From: Smallanthus sonchifolius
Taxonomy: Eukaryota; Streptophyta; Magnoliopsida; Asterales; Asteraceae
Assembly: GCA_023525975.1 (NCBI GenBank)
Contig: CM042021.1
Span: 107,553,501-107,617,500 of the forward strand
Length of the DNA stretch: 64,000 nt
Direction: 5' to 3'
A program made the position numbers and the translations under genes. The notes below the pieces were generated by a model that saw nothing but the letters and a program-made list of their open reading frames with translations, did not search any database and was not told the DNA's origin. Of this stretch, positions 44,571 to 57,648 are shown piece after piece; position 1 is the stretch's first letter; every line of letters starts with the position of its first letter.

Positions 44571-45209
44571 ATGCCTCCCCGTCGTGCTCCCGTGGTCAAC
44601 ACCAATACCGATATTGCTGCTATTCTTGCACAACTCGTGGCACAACTCACTCAAGCTAATGGTGCCACCAATGGCAACCATGGTGGAAACGGTGGTAATG
44701 GTGGCAATGGTGGTATCAACCCAACTCAATGCACCTTCAAGCATTTCAACTCGTGCAACCCTCTCAAGTTCTATGGTACCGAAGGAGCTACGGGACTCCT
44801 TCAATGGTTCGAAAGCATCGAGAATACCTTTCTCAATAGTGACTGCCCCGACAACCTTCGTGTTCGTCATGCCACAAGTGTCCTACAAAAACGGGCACTC
44901 ACGTGGTGGAATGGGGAGAAAAGGAATAGAGGTGTGGATGTAGCAATGGCCTTACCTTGGGATGAGGTTAAAAGGCTAATTACCGAGGAATTATGTCCTC
45001 GAAATGAAGTGAAGAAACTTGAAGCTGAGTTTTGGGATCTTGCCCAAGATAGTGGAGAAAATTTGGCTTATACAACTCGGTTCCATGAGTTGAGTCTCCT
45101 CGTGCCCCACATGGTCACACCTTTGTCCCGCTGCATTGAAAAGTATATTGGGGGACTACCTAGGCAAAATTCAAGATACTGTCCTAGGAAGGAATCCCGC
45201 AACACTTGA
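44571..45209 (+). pseudogene. gag: Tekay-inner Gag, capsid
   Basis: Start ATG 44571 (MPPRRAP), as in Tekay-outer (MPPRR at 57648). A Gly/Asn repeat (NHGGNGGNGGNGG) precedes the capsid: FYGTEGATGLLQWFESIENTF, RALTWWNGEKRNRG, FCPRNE-like LCPRNEVKKLEAEFWDL, and ENLAYTTRFHELSLLVPHMV. A frameshift near 45160 separates it from the nucleocapsid. Gag builds the particle. Confidence 0.9.
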
Positions 45210-46713
45210 GGATGCTATCCGTTTGTCCGCTACCTTAACCGACAACCATATGAAGGCAGGTACCTTGACTAGAAAAGGCACCAAGAAGACTCCCGACACC
45301 ACAACCCCTCCTGTACACATCAAGGAAGCCAAAACTGAACCCTACCACAATAACAGAAAAAGAAAGGCTAGAAATTTTACTATGGTCACTCCTGCTATGC
45401 CTGTTAACCAAGTTGCTCTCATGGCTCAAGCACCAGTCAAGAAGCCATATGTGGGGACCTACCCGCTCTGTGCCACATGCAATTATCACCATCCCCAAAC
45501 CATTCCCTGTCACCTTTGCACTCACTGTGGAAAGTATGGCCTTACGCTCAATGTTTGTAGAGCCAAAGCACTGGCGGGCCAAGCCAACCCACCGGCCCGA
45601 ACCAATCAACAAGTACCTAATCAAGGTGCCCCCGCCATAGCAAATGGGCGTGCTTGTTATGAATGTGGCAACCCAAACCACTTCCGTGACCAGTGCCCGA
45701 AGCTTATCAATGCTAGACAAGGCGGAGCTCGTGGGCGTGATTTCAACATCAACGCCAATGAAGCCCAAGCCAACAATGATGTGGTCAATGGTACGTTCCT
45801 TGTTAATAATCAATATGCCTCCATTTTATTTGATACCGGTGCGGATAAGAGTTTCGTGTCACTTAACTTTGAACACTTACTTGCAAAAACACGGTCCAAA
45901 TTAGAGAAAACCTTCGCTGTAGAAGTAGCAAATGGTGACTCCCTTACAATAGACTCCATTATCCACGACTGTTCTCTAGAACTCAATGATCATACATTTC
46001 CAATCAACCTCGTGCCAATGCCGCTAGGAAGTTTTGATATCATCATAGGCATGGATTGGTTGTCAAGTCACCATGCCGAAGTAATCTGTTTTGAGAAGTG
46101 CATCCAAATACCCCTTCCGTCAGGGGAAACGTTGAGAGTCTTTGGTGAAAAACCCTGCAAAGGACTCAGATTGATGTCATGCACTACTGCTCAAAAGTAC
46201 TTACGAAAGAAGTACGTGCCCTTCTTAGCTCATATTGTCCGAAAAGATGTCAAAGAGAAGAATATTCAAGATATCCCCATCATTCGAGACTTTTCCGAAG
46301 TATTCCCCGAAGACTTATCCGGTCTTCCACCCGTCCGGCAAGTAGAATTTCGCATTGACCTTGTACCCGGAGCTAACCCAATGGCTAGAGCTCCATACCG
46401 CCTTGCACCTTCTGAAATGCAAGAACTTGCAAGCCAACTCCAAGAACTCTCCGACAAGGGCTTCATCCGTCCAAGTCATTCACCGTGGGGTGCACCCGTC
46501 TTATTCGTCAAAAAGAAGGATGGATCATTCCGCATGTGTATTGACTACCGCGAACTCAACAAGCTTACCATCAAGAACCGTTATCCATTGCCTAGAATTG
46601 ATGATCTCTTCGATCAACTTCAAGGCTCCACTTGCTTCTCGAAGATTGATCGTCGATCTGGTTACCACCAACTCCGTGTACAAGAAGAAGATATTCCAAA
46701 GACTGCCTTCTGA
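45160..46713 (+). pseudogene. pol: Tekay-inner nucleocapsid, protease and RT N-terminal part
   Basis: One open frame to TGA at 46711. Two Cys-His units: CHLCTHCGKYGLTLNVC (atypical) and CYECGNPNHFRDQCP. Protease ILFDTGADKSFVS with Asp codon at 45832, then FDIIIGMDWLSSHHAEVIC. RT starts with PEDLSGLPPVRQVEFRIDL, MARAPYRLAPSEMQEL, FRMCIDYRELNKLTIKNRYP and KIDRRSGYHQL, where the usual Leu after Asp is Arg. The TGA lies in FxTRYGHYEF at a codon normally Arg (CGA to TGA). Confidence 0.9.
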
Positions 46714-47157
46714 ACAAGGTATGGTCACTACGAGTTCATGGTCATGCCTTTTGGGCTAACCAATGCACCCGCGGTTTTCATGGACCTCATGAATCGTGTG
46801 TGCAAACCATACCTCGATAAATTCGTAATCGTCTTCATTGATGACATCTTAATCTACTCCAAGACTAAATCCGATAATGAACAACACCTTAGATTGGTTT
46901 TGGAACTCTTGATAAAAGAGCAACTATATGCCAAGTTCTCCAAATGTGAATTTTGGCTAAAGGAGGTTCAATTCATGGGTCATATCGTCAACGAAAAAGG
47001 AATTCATGTGGACCCTGCTAAGATCAAAGCTGTTAAGAATGGGAATGCCCCTAAAACCAAGTTCGTTCATTTCTTGGTCTTGCAGGATATTATCGTCGTT
47101 TCATTTCAAATTTCTCTAAGATTGTTGTTCCACTCACCGCTTTACCCACAAGGGTAA
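46714..47157 (+). pseudogene. pol: Tekay-inner RT, active-site part
   Basis: Same frame as the part before the TGA. YEFMVMPFGLTNAPAVFMDL and FVIVFIDDILIYSKT with the catalytic DD at 46840-46845, then KCEFWLKEVQFMGHIV and GIHVDPAKIKAV. Sense is lost near 47040-47100 by an indel, after which the frame of 47213 carries the RNase H. Confidence 0.9.
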
Positions 47158-49072
47158 ACCTTATGAATGGGGACCGAAACAAGAAGAAGCCTTCCAAACT
47201 CTCAAGAAAAAGTTGTGCGATGCTCCTATTTTGACTCTCCCCGACGGGAATGATGATCTAGTTGTCTACTTTGATGCTTCCTACCAAGGTCTCGGTTGTG
47301 TCCTCATGCAACGAGGTAAAGTAATCGCTTATGCATCAAGGCAACTTAAGATTCACGAGAAGAATTATACAACGCACGACCTCGAATTGGGTGCGGTTGT
47401 ATTCGCATTGAAGATTTGGAGGCATTACCTCTATGGCACAAAATGTGTGGTGTTCACCGATCACAAAAGTCTCCAACACATCTTCAACCAAAAAGAACTC
47501 AATATGAGGCAACGACGTTGGGTTGAACTCCTTAACGACTATGACTGCGAGATTCGTTACCATCCTGGCAAGGAGAATGTTGTAGCCGACGCTTTGAGTC
47601 GAAAGGACCATGTCATGCTTCATTGTATCCAAATTCAAACCGACATTCAAAATCGCATCTTAGAAGCTCAACACGTCTCAGTCACCGAGGGTAACATGTA
47701 CGAGGAAATGTCGTGTGGTGTTGAACTTTTGCTTGAATCAAAACCTAATGGCTTACTGTATTACTTGAACCGTATTTGGGTCCCCGATCGTGATGATCTC
47801 CGTATATTTCTCATGAACGAGGCCCACAAGACTCGTTATTCTATCCATCCTGGTGCGGATAAAATGTACCAAGACCTTCGCCAACAATATTGGTGGCCCG
47901 GTATGAAGAAAGACATTGCTCTCTATGTTGCCAAATGTCTAACTTGCTCCAAAGTCAAAGCCGAACACCAACGTCCTTCCGGGCTACTTGAACTGCCGGA
48001 AATTCCCATGTGGAAATGGGAGAACTTAGCTATGGATTTCATTACCAAACTCCCTCGCACCTCAAGTGGTTATGATAGCATCTGGGTGATCATTGACCGC
48101 CTCACCAAATCTGCTCATTTCTTACCCATCCGTGAAGACTATCGGGTTAGGAAATTGGCCCAAATTTACATTGACGAAATCGTGAGCCGTCACGGTGTTC
48201 CATTAAACATAATCTCCGATAGAGATGCTCGATTCACCTCCCGGTTCTGGCAATCTCTCCAAACTGCCCTTGGTACACGATTGGATTTAAGCACGGCTTA
48301 CCACTCACAAACTGATGGTCAGACCGAGCGTACAATCCAAACTCTTGAGGACATGCTTAGAGCTCATGTAATTGATTTTGGTGGAAATTGGGATTTACAT
48401 CTACCCTTAATTGAATTCTCTTACAACAATAGCTACCACACAAGCATCAATATGGCCCCATTTGAAGCTCTCTATGGCCGTAAGTGTCGTTCTCCTATAT
48501 GTTGGAATGAGATTAGTGAAGCACAAATCACCGGTCCCGAGCTAATCCAAGAAACATCCGATAAGATTATTCAAATCCGTGACAACATTCGAATAGCGAG
48601 GAGTCGGCAAAAGAGTTATGCCGATAAACGACGGAAACCTTTGGAATTCCAAATCGGTGACCTTGTTCTTCTAAAGGTGTCTCCATGGAAGGGTGTGATC
48701 CGTTTTGGAAAGAAAGGCAAATTAGCACCTCGCTATGTGGGTCCATTCAAGATCCTTGAAAGGATTGGGAAAGTGGCTTATAAACTCGAGTTACCTCCAT
48801 CACTCGGCAATGTGCATCCTACATTTCATTTGTCCAACCTAAAGAAATGCCTTGCTGATGGGAATCTCCATATACCTCTTGACGATGTGCGCATTGACGA
48901 AACGATACACTTCGTGGAGAGACCAGTGGAGATCATGGGTCGCGAGGTCAAGCAACTCAAGCGGAGCCGTATCCCTATTGTCAAAGTACGATGGGAATCC
49001 AAGCGTGGACCTGAATTTACTTGGGAACGTGAGGACCAAATGAAGCTCAAGCACCCTCACCTCTTTTGCTGA
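47158..49072 (+). CDS. pol: Tekay-inner RNase H, integrase and chromodomain
   Basis: Residues are numbered from the first open codon at 47213 (619 aa). RNase H: D21 (YFDASYQGLG), E58 (THDLELGAVV), D83 (FTDHKSL), D126 (VADALSRK). Integrase: H205 and H212 with C242 and C245 form the zinc site, the catalytic triad is D275 (MDFITKLP), D336 (IISDRDARF) and E372 (DGQTERTIQ). Then comes the C-terminal RYVGPFKILERIGKVAYKLELP module and, in the last 60 residues, a chromodomain-like block (EIMGREVKQLKRSRIPIVKV, WERE). The chromodomain of this group binds histone marks and guides integration. The coding part is intact from 47213, but it lacks its own start. Confidence 0.9.
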
Positions 49073-49128
49073 TTCAGTCGCCCCAACTAGCAAAATTTCG
49101 GGACGAAATTCCCTCAACATGGGGATAC
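49073..49128 (+). other. Tekay-inner 3' untranslated end with polypurine tract
   Basis: CATGGGGATAC (49118-49128) abuts the LTR. The preceding AAATTTCGGGACGAAATT-like text (49093-49110) is an inverted repeat common before the tract in this group. Confidence 0.75.
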
Positions 49129-52100
49129 TGTAACATTCCTGATTTTACTATCCTAATTTATAATTCAATGTAACTCATTTAAATTTCAAAATCTAGTGCA
49201 CCGGGATTATTTCATTCATACCAACAATTAAACATTTGACTCCAATACAAATCCACAAACCTTTTCACGGGTATATTTTATTAAAATCCTGTATATGTAT
49301 ATATTTATACAAATTCCAACCAAATACATACACACATAGATACATTTACTAGAAATTTCATGGTTGTTTGAACCTTAAACCATTTTGAACTCTAAAATTG
49401 GAAACCTACTCTCAATTTTGACTTTTTTGGACTCAATTGACTTTCAAAAGTCAAACAGCCCAAATCTTGTTAATCCAAGGCTGCTACTCGATGATTTCCT
49501 GTTGAATTGGATTCCACATATTCACCCAAACAAGAATCGACCAAGTCCCGGCCCAAACATCAAACCAATTCGACTGATTACGCGGTCAATTCAAATTCAA
49601 AAGAATTTGACTTCTCATAGTCAAACCCGTAACAATATCCGATCGATTTGTGTAATTGACGCGTAATGGATCCCGCAAATCACGCGCAGACCAGTCCCTC
49701 ATGTATTCAACACCTTAACATGACTTGATTCATCTGGAATTAATCGAATTAACGCGTAATCAGCCCCACGACTGTTACGGTCAAATCGAAATCAAATCAT
49801 GTAATTTAGATGAAAGCAATTCAATTCAACGACACACACACTTTCGCCTAGTCCCTTACAACCTTTCTGAACCGATAATCACCTCTCATTTCCTCTCTAG
49901 AATCCTGTCGAGCACGAAGAACAATCGGAGAAATCCTGTAGCCGCCCGCATTCGTGCCCAAACTAAATCAGGTAAGAATACACTCGTTCGATTCGTCTTT
50001 GAACCCTTATCAAAATCCCTATACCAATTCGTGTTATCAAAGCTAATCACGACCGATTGGGGCTAGGGTTCATGGCGGATTGGATGGGATTTGAAATTGG
50101 TTTGTTTTTATATCGTGTTTTAAGTAATTAGATTCAATAATAAGTCAACGAAACCACCTGGTCCGACCGGCAAGTCACTGCGCCGCCGAACCAGGTGGCG
50201 TGAGTTCGAAACCCACAAACACCGGACCTTTTTGGCGAAAGCCTCAAACCCAAACCCGGCTCCCACCCTACAATAGGTTAACACAATTCCAGTTCGATTC
50301 TGTATAAGTAATTGCCCCCTTGGTCCAGTGGTGAAACCTTTTACTCACACACAAACCACCCGGGTTCGAACCGGGTGGTCAGAATATATTTTTTAAAAAC
50401 GTTTTACAACCCCAAAATTTATATAAAAATTATTTTTATAAATCTTGCAACATGTTGAGCAGAATAAAACCAAAATTTCCAATTTCCAACATAAATTCAT
50501 TTTTATTATGAATTTCAGTGTAAAATTTATATATTAATTAGTTAAAACAAGAATTTAGATTTTAAATAATTAAAGGAAATTAATTATCAAATAAGGTATT
50601 TACTTTATAAAATATCTCCCATTCTAAAAACCAAATTTATAAAGTTATAAAATTTTAACCTTATTTAGAACAATCAAATTCTTATTTTAAAATGATAAAT
50701 AGACAAAGAAATTTAATTATTTTAATCTACACTAAAAATATATAATTACTATTAATTTCATATATTAACACCATTTACATAACTTTATAAATAGATAAAT
50801 AAATAAAGTAGAAATTATTTATTTAATTTATATTTAAAAATTTATTTATTTAATTTATTTAAATAAATAAAATTATTTATTTATTTTATTTATTTAGATT
50901 AAACACTATTCGCATAAGTAGAAATTCTTTTCCTAAACATATATTTACAATCCAAATATTTTAACATATTTTTCACAAATAAATAAATAAAATTTATTTA
51001 TTTATTTAATTTATTTAAATAAATGAAATGATTTATTTTATTTATTTAGATTAAACACTATTCGCATAAGTAGAAATTCTTTTCCTAAACATATATTTAC
51101 AATCCAAATATTTTAACATATTTTTCAAAAATAAATAAATAAAAATTATTTATTTATTTAATTTATTTAAATAAATAAAATTATTTATTTTATTTATTTA
51201 AATTAAACATTATTCACATAAGTAGAAATTCTTTTTCTAAACATATTTATATATTTACACTCTAAAAATATGTTAGCATATTTTTCACAATTAAAAAAAT
51301 AAAATTATTTAATTTATTTAAATCCAACCCTACCTCAATGACTATTAAGTTTATACATACCTTAAATCCTTATACAAGCATAACATGCCTTTACAGGGAA
51401 TAACACAAACTTTTTGTACAAATCCACATACAGTAAAACCCGTTGAACCCTAGACTTAGACATAGACTTTTGTACACGCTATTAACTCAATATGCATTAC
51501 ACACTAGGTTAACGTGGTGCGTTACAAGAATCGTTTTGCTACCTAGTCTTGCGTTCTAGCTACACCCTTGATCCAAGTGAGTATACACAGCCCCTTTTAC
51601 TCTTTTGCATTTTTTTGGGGTGAAACATGAACACTACTCAAACTACTATTTACATTTACACAAACAACACAAGTACAAATCCTATTTACATTCATGTGTG
51701 CAATTTGAGCTTTATGCCCGAGTGTTATGTGTGCAAACTTTTGTGAACACTTATGTGCAATCATTAACTATTCAAGCCGACGGTTTTCAATGATAGATCT
51801 ATTGAGTTTGACAAACCCACCCAGATTAGGGTGATTGTTACCGACAACACAATTTGCATGCTAGTTACAAAGGTTTGATTGTACTTTAGTTACACAATAG
51901 CTGCTCCCCATAAATGCCTTATTTATCATGACATGTAAGGATTTGCTTATTCATATTTATACACTATCTATGTACAAACCTATGTGTGCTCATCAACTTT
52001 TTAGTTGACCCTATTTTATTCATTTTCAGGTGCTAACGTGTGAATTTGAGCAAGACATGCTACACTTAAGTTGGACCTAGTTAATTTAAATTCAAAAGAC

Positions 52101-52256
52101 AATTTGTATTTTATTTATGTACTTGTTGAATTTTGCTATTTGTGTTTGAATGGTTGGAAATGAAATTGATTAAATATTGAAATCTAGTGAACCTTGTGCT
52201 CATGAACAGTCTACATGTCCCGCCCCGACGTTTTCGCCGTCGGTTGGGGTGTGACA
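49129..52256 (+). repeat. Tekay-inner 3' LTR
   Basis: TGTAACATTCC to GGGGTGTGACA, collinear with 40776-43910. The acceptor motif reads CATTTTCAG here instead of CATGTTTCAG. Confidence 0.95.
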
Positions 52257-52261
52257 AATTA

Positions 52262-53119
52262 GCAAAGAAAACAAGATCCTAAGCCTCCTATTTATACTAA
52301 CGGGTGAAGGGTTGTAAAAATGGAATGTCTTGGAAAACACTTTAGGGTTTTAGGGGGGCTCAAATCTGAGAAATTCAGCTGATATAGGGCTAGATTTTTG
52401 TGATTTCTTGCTTGGGCTAGGTCCAAGAGTATGGGTTGGGTTCTAGCTTGGCCCGGTTGGGTGCGCGCATTCGAAAATTACGATTTTAAGCATTTCTAAG
52501 CGAAATTGTTAAAAATGTTTCCAACATGAAAGTTGATTGTCATAACAAAATGATTATGTTTAGCTAAAAACATTTAAGTTAAAGTTAAGTTATTCGCGTA
52601 CGGTAGTTGGCAGTCGGTGGGCGAGAAAACGGACTTTTTGATCGTTTTTCGAATTTGAGGATTTATTTAAGGAAAGTTTTGCAAACAAAATTTGTTTTAA
52701 ATAAATAAATGAATATGTTAAATATTTAAAACATAAATTAATGTCATTTTAGACGAATTTTTTGGTTGTGGACGGTACGCAGCTAACGACGGTTTAAAAG
52801 GCGAACGATCGCACGAAAGTACTAACTAATACTTTTAAGTATCAAATCACTTTGAATGAGTTATAAACACATGTTTGAGGTGTATGGGGTGGTTCTTGTG
52901 TATTTAATGTGTCATAATGATCAATTAAGTCTACGTGTGATCCATGAATCGATCTCAGATAAGCATAAGTCTTTGTAATCAAGCATAAACGTAATGTTTC
53001 ACATATGAACTAGTATTGTAACAATGTATGAATAGGATTTCAAGTAAAATGAAATGTCATGCGGATTTTCATTGATAAGTATAAAATGAGTACAAGTAGT
53101 GAAAATCAGAAGTGTCACA
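52262..53119 (-). repeat. Tekay-outer 3' LTR, right segment
   Basis: Continues 38862-40775 and matches 60369-61229. Ends AAAATCAGAAGTGTCACA. The minus-strand polypurine tract AACTAGGGGAGAC is 53120-53132. Confidence 0.9.
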
Positions 53120-53154
53120 GTCTCCCCTAGTTAAAAGAATTTCGTCCCCGAAAT

Positions 53155-53418
53155 TCAACTAGTAGAGGCTGTAGGGTCTAGAAAGAGATAAGGGTACTTG
53201 AGTTTCATTTGGTCTTCACGTTCCCAGGTGAACTTAGGACCATGCTTGGCTTCCCAACGAACTTTCACGATAGGGATGCGGCTACACTTTAGTTGCTTGA
53301 CTTCACGATCCATGATTTCAACGGGCTTTTCGACGAAATGCATAGAGTTGTCGATACGAACATCATCCGGAGGAACTTGAAGTGTGTCATCAGCAAGGCA
53401 CCTTTTGAGGTTTGACAC
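53155..53418 (-). pseudogene. Tekay-outer chromodomain end
   Basis: 87 open codons: SNLKRCLADDTLQVPPDDVR, VEIMDREVKQLKCSRIPIVK, then FTWEREDQMKLKYPYLF. Same module as in Tekay-inner with Cys in place of the usual Arg. The stop at 53155 is the natural end of pol. Confidence 0.8.
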
Positions 53419-54371
53419 ATGAAAAATGTTATGAACATTAAAAAGTTTGGTTGGTTACTTGAGTCTATAGGCTACTGGGCCAATCCTTTCAAGAATCTCG
53501 AATGGCCTAACGAACCTAAGGGCTAGATTTCCCTTCTTCCCAAATTGGACAACACCTTTCCATGGGGAAACATTGAGTAAGACTCTATCACCGACCTGAA
53601 ATTCCAAGGGCCCCTACGATTGTCAACGTAACTCTTTTGACGATCGCGAGAGGCCTTGAGTCTTTCTTGAATTTGAAGTATCTTGTCGATGGTTTCTTGA
53701 ATGAGTTCGGGACCGGTGATTTGAGCGTCAACGGTCTTGGTCCAACACAGCGGAGAACGACACTTCCTACCATATAGAGCCTCGAAAGGGGCGCACTTAA
53801 TGATCGTATGATAACTGTTGTTGTACGATAATTCAATGAGCAGTAGATGGTGATCCTAATTTCCATCGAAATCGATCACACACGAACGGAGCATATATTC
53901 GAGAGTTTGAATGGTTCTCTCACTTTGACCATCCGTCTGGGGATGGTAAGCTGTGCTGAGGTTCAAACGAGTTCCCAAAGCTTTTTGTAAAGATTGCCAA
54001 AATCGGGAGGTAAAGCGGCTGTCACGATCAGATATGATAGAAAGAGGGACACCGTGACGTGTCATGACCTCATTGATATAGAGTCTAGAAAGCTTCTCCA
54101 TTTTGTAGTCCTCATGGATTGGGAGAAAATGAGCGGATTTAGTTAAGCGGTTAACAATGATCCAGATGGAGTCATGACCACTAAAGGTTCGCGGAAGCTT
54201 AGTGATGAAGTCCATGGAAATTTGCTCCCATTTTCATTGAGGGATTTTGGGTTGTTGGAGAAGACCAGATGGTTTCTTGTACTCAGCTTTAACTTTAGAG
54301 CAAGTAAGACACTTCCCTCCCTACATAGAGGGCGATGTCTTTCTTCATTCTTGGCCACTAATAAAACTCTT
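53419..54371 (-). pseudogene. Tekay-outer integrase
   Basis: Core in 53856-54215: MDFITKLPRTFSGHDSIWI (first Asp), SIISDRDSRFTSRF (second), HPQTDGQSERTIQTLEYML (Glu). The zinc part at 54290-54371 and the C-terminal part at 53420-53850 are present in other frames with stops. Catalytic residues kept, protein broken. Confidence 0.8.
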
Positions 54372-55204
54372 TCAAGTCATGATACATCTTATAAGCACCG
54401 GATGAACAGAATAACGGGATTTATGTGCTTCATCAAGGATAAGGGTTCGGAGCTCACTTGAGTCGGGGATCCAAATTCGACCCATGAAGTAAAAGAGATC
54501 ATCGGGTTTGGGTTCCAAGTGCTTTTCGGCACCACAATCCAACTCCTTATTCAACTCATCATTTGCAACAACTTGTTTTTGAGCTAGGAGGGTCTTATCT
54601 TTGAGACTGGTTTGGACAAACATTCCCATGGCTCGCACATGGGTGGGTTTGATTCGGTCTTTACGACTAAGGGCATCAGCCACCGCATTATATTTCCCCG
54701 GGTGGTAACGAATTTTGCAATCGTAGTTACTAAGTAATTCAACCCAACGTCGCTGTCTCATGTTGAGTTCTGCCTCATGTTGAGTTCTTTCTGGTTCAGA
54801 ATATGTTGATGGCTCTTGTGATCGGTGAAAACCACACATTTAGTGCCGTAGAGATAATGTCTCTAGATTTTCAAAGCAAAGACCACCGCACCAAACTCAA
54901 GGTCATGAGTGGTGTAGTTATTTTCGTGAACCTTGAGTTGTCTGGATGCATAGGCTATAACCTTATCTCGTTGCATCAATACGCAACCAAGACCTTGGTT
55001 TGAGGCATCACAATATACAACGAAATCATCATTGCCGTCGGGAAGACTTAGAATAGGGGAGTTGCATAATTTCTGCTTAAGAGTTTGGAACCCATCTTCT
55101 TGCTTTTGTTCCCAGACGAATGGCTTATTTTTCTGAGTTAATGTAGTGCGAGGCAGGGCGATCTTAGAAAAGTTCGAGATGAATCTCCAATAATAACCCG
55201 CCAA
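54372..55204 (-). pseudogene. Tekay-outer RNase H and integrase start
   Basis: 54863-55204 holds DDFVVYCDASNQGLGCVLMQ (Asp) and YTTHDLEFGAVVFALKI (Glu). 54372-54839 holds AELNMRQRRWVELLSNYDCK, AVADALSRKDR and GRIWIPDSSELRTLI. A short local duplication (TGTTGAGTTCT at 54760-54790) disturbs the join of both parts. Confidence 0.8.
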
Positions 55205-55846
55205 ACCCAGAAACGAACGGATCTCAGAGGGTAGGGATGGTGTACTCTAATTATTGATAGCGGTGACTTTGGTGGGATCGACATGTATACCCTGGTCATT
55301 AATCACGTGACCCAAGAAATGAACTTCTCTAAGCCAGAATTCACACTTGGAGAATTTAGCATAAAGTTGTTCCTTCTTCAAGAGTTCTAAAATCAGCTTA
55401 AGGTGGGTTGTATGATCTTCTTTGGTTCGGGAGTAAATCAAGATGTCATCAATGAAGACAATAACAAATTGATCCAGGTAGGGTTTGCAGACATGGTTCA
55501 TGAGGTCCATGAACACCGCGGGCGCATTGGTTAACCCAAAAGGCATAACCATGAACTCGTAGTGTCCATAACGAGTTCTAAAGGCAGTTTTGGGAATGTC
55601 CTTTTCATGGACTCGGAGTTGATGATACCCAGATCGGAGATCAATCTTCGAGAAACAAGTTGCTCCTTACAGTTGATCGAACAGGTCATCGATCCTAGGT
55701 AGCGGGTAACGATTCTTGATGGTAAGCTTGTTTAGTTCACGGTAATCGATGCACATGCGGAAGAACCCATCCTTCTTTTTCACAAAGAGAACCGAAGCTC
55801 CCCAAGGTGAGAAGCTCGGTCTAATGAATCCCTTGTCTAGTAGCTC
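55205..55846 (-). pseudogene. Tekay-outer reverse transcriptase
   Basis: The open part 55247-55552 starts MVMPFGLTNAPAVFMDLMNH and has QFVIVFIDDILIYSRT, then FLGHVINDQGIHVDPTKV. N-terminal RT (55553-55846) is readable as CIDYRELNKL-like and KIDLRSGYHQL-like text but is cut by stops. Confidence 0.85.
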
Positions 55847-56506
55847 TTATAGTTGGCTAGACAGTTCTTGCATCTCAGAAGGGGCTAAGTGGTACGGAGA
55901 TTTGGCAATGGCGTTAGCTCCTGGTAAAAGATCAATCCTAAATTCAACTTGTCGAGTTGGAGGGAGTCCAGGCAAGTCATCAGGGAATACTTCTGGAAAA
56001 TCTCGGATGATCGGTATGTCTTGTAGTTTCTTTTCTTCAGATTTCTCCACCACATGTGCCAAGAAAGTATAGTATTGCTTCCTCAAATAGCTACGTGCCT
56101 TCATGCAGGAGATGAATTTCAAACCTTTGCAAGGTTTCTCTCCAAATATTTTCAAGGTCTCACCTGATGGTAGAGGGATACGAATGGGTTTCTCCGAACA
56201 TTTGATTTCCGCATGATTGTGGTATATCCATTCCATTCCCATAATAATGTCAAAACTCCCAAGAGTGATGGGAATCAGGTCGATAGAGAACGTGTGATCG
56301 TTGAGAGTTAGGGCACAACCTCGGATAATGGAATGCACAATAGTTAGTTTGCCATCGGCTATTTCTATAGTATAAGCAGGTTCAAGAGCGGTACGACAAG
56401 TTTCAAGTAAAGATTCAAATTCTAAAGAGACAAAGCTTTTATCCGCTCCATTATCAAATAAGATAGAGGCATAACGATTATTAAAGAGAAACGTACCAGT
56501 AACCAC
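55847..56506 (-). pseudogene. Tekay-outer protease
   Basis: 219 open codons. ASILFDNGADKSFVSLEF has Asn where D-T-G is the rule, so the active-site triplet is D-N-G. FDIIMGMEWIYHNHAEIKC follows, then the protease-RT linker PEVFPDDLPGLPPTRQVEFR. The Thr-to-Asn change should weaken or abolish activity (inference). Confidence 0.85.
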
Positions 56507-57648
56507 GACGTTGTCATTTCTGGCCTCGGTTGCTCCTATGGCAAAAGTGCTAGCACGTGCACCTCGGTTATTGTTGTTGAGCTTCGGGAATTGGTTTTTG
56601 TAGTGATCAGGAGCACCGCATTCATAACAGGCCCTACCATTGATGATGGCAGGAGTGGCAGTTTGGGTAGTAGCAGCCTTTTCAGCTACGCGACAAGTGT
56701 TAGAAAAATGACCAAGCCTTCCACATTTAGTGCACGAACGACATTAAACAGTAGTAGGGTGATGGTATTAGCAATTTGCACACAACGGGTGAGGTCCGCT
56801 ATATGGCTTCCTGCAGGTGCAGGTGCCACTTGGGCAACAGGAACAACTCGGGTAACCATGGCAAAGCTTTTAGATGTCTTTTGCTTCTTGTGGCGATACT
56901 CAAGCTTTTTCGCCACTTCCTCCTTAACTCTCTTGTCACCTTTCCTGAATAGAACTCCAGACTTAACCAGATCGTCCGTTAAGGACGCAGATAAATGAAT
57001 AGCAGGTTCAAGTGTTGTTGGGCTACTACCCATAACAGGACCCGGAATTTGAAGTGGAAGGCCTCCAATATAACGATCAATCATTCGGGTCAAGGGTGTA
57101 ACTAGATGAGGGACTAGGATGTAGAGTTCATGAAAGCGTGTGGTGTACACCTCACTCTCCCCACTATCCTGGGTAAGGTCCCACATCTCAATCTCCAACT
57201 TCTTCATCTCATTACTGGGACAGAACTCTTCGATCATAATTTCCTTGAGTTTATCCCAAGTCATAGCAAGAGCTCGTTCCCTACCCTGAATCTTCTTTTC
57301 AGCATTCCACCAAGTCAGTGCCCTCCTTTGGAATGCACTTGAAGCATACTTTACCTTAAGTTCATCGGGGGAGTCACTCATCTCAAATGTGTTCTCCATG
57401 CCTTCAAACCATTATAATAGCCATGTTGCACCTTCAGATCTAAGGTACTTGTATGGGTTACAAGAGTTGAAGGGCTAGAAAGTACAAACACTCCCACTAG
57501 ATCCTCTGGTGGAGTTGTTGATTTGAGTGACAATAGTGAGTAAGACCGCAACAAGTTGTTGAGTGAGCAGGGTGGCTATGGCGGTGGTTTCGGCAGAGGC
57601 TTCACCGGTGTTACCCACGGTGTTATCAGGATCACGACGAGGAGGCAT
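56507..57648 (-). pseudogene. Tekay-outer Gag
   Basis: Starts MPPRRDPDN at 57648. A stop falls near 57474, after about 57 codons. The open part 56686-57399 holds SAFQRRALTWWNAEKKIQGR, CPSNEMKKLEIEMWDLTQD and RFHELYILVPHLVTPLTRMI. Nucleocapsid traces (CYECGAPDH-like, around 56600-56640; CGRLGHFS-like around 56690-56730) are in shifted frames. Same plan as Tekay-inner Gag. Confidence 0.8.

Larger units (their letters stand above)
40776..52256 (+). mobile_element. Tekay-inner: complete chromovirus-type Ty3 element
   Basis: LTRs 40776-43910 (3,135 bp) and 49129-52256 (3,128 bp), TSD AATTA at 40771-40775 and 52257-52261, primer site 43914-43926, polypurine tract before 49129. The order gag, protease, RT, RNase H, integrase, chromodomain and the 3.1-kb LTR fit the Tekay/Del group. 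By eye the first 400 bp of the LTRs differ at about ten positions. Three lesions disable it: a frameshift near 45160, TGA at 46711 and a frameshift near 47040-47100. The empty site survives in the sister LTR at 60364-60368. Confidence 0.95.
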
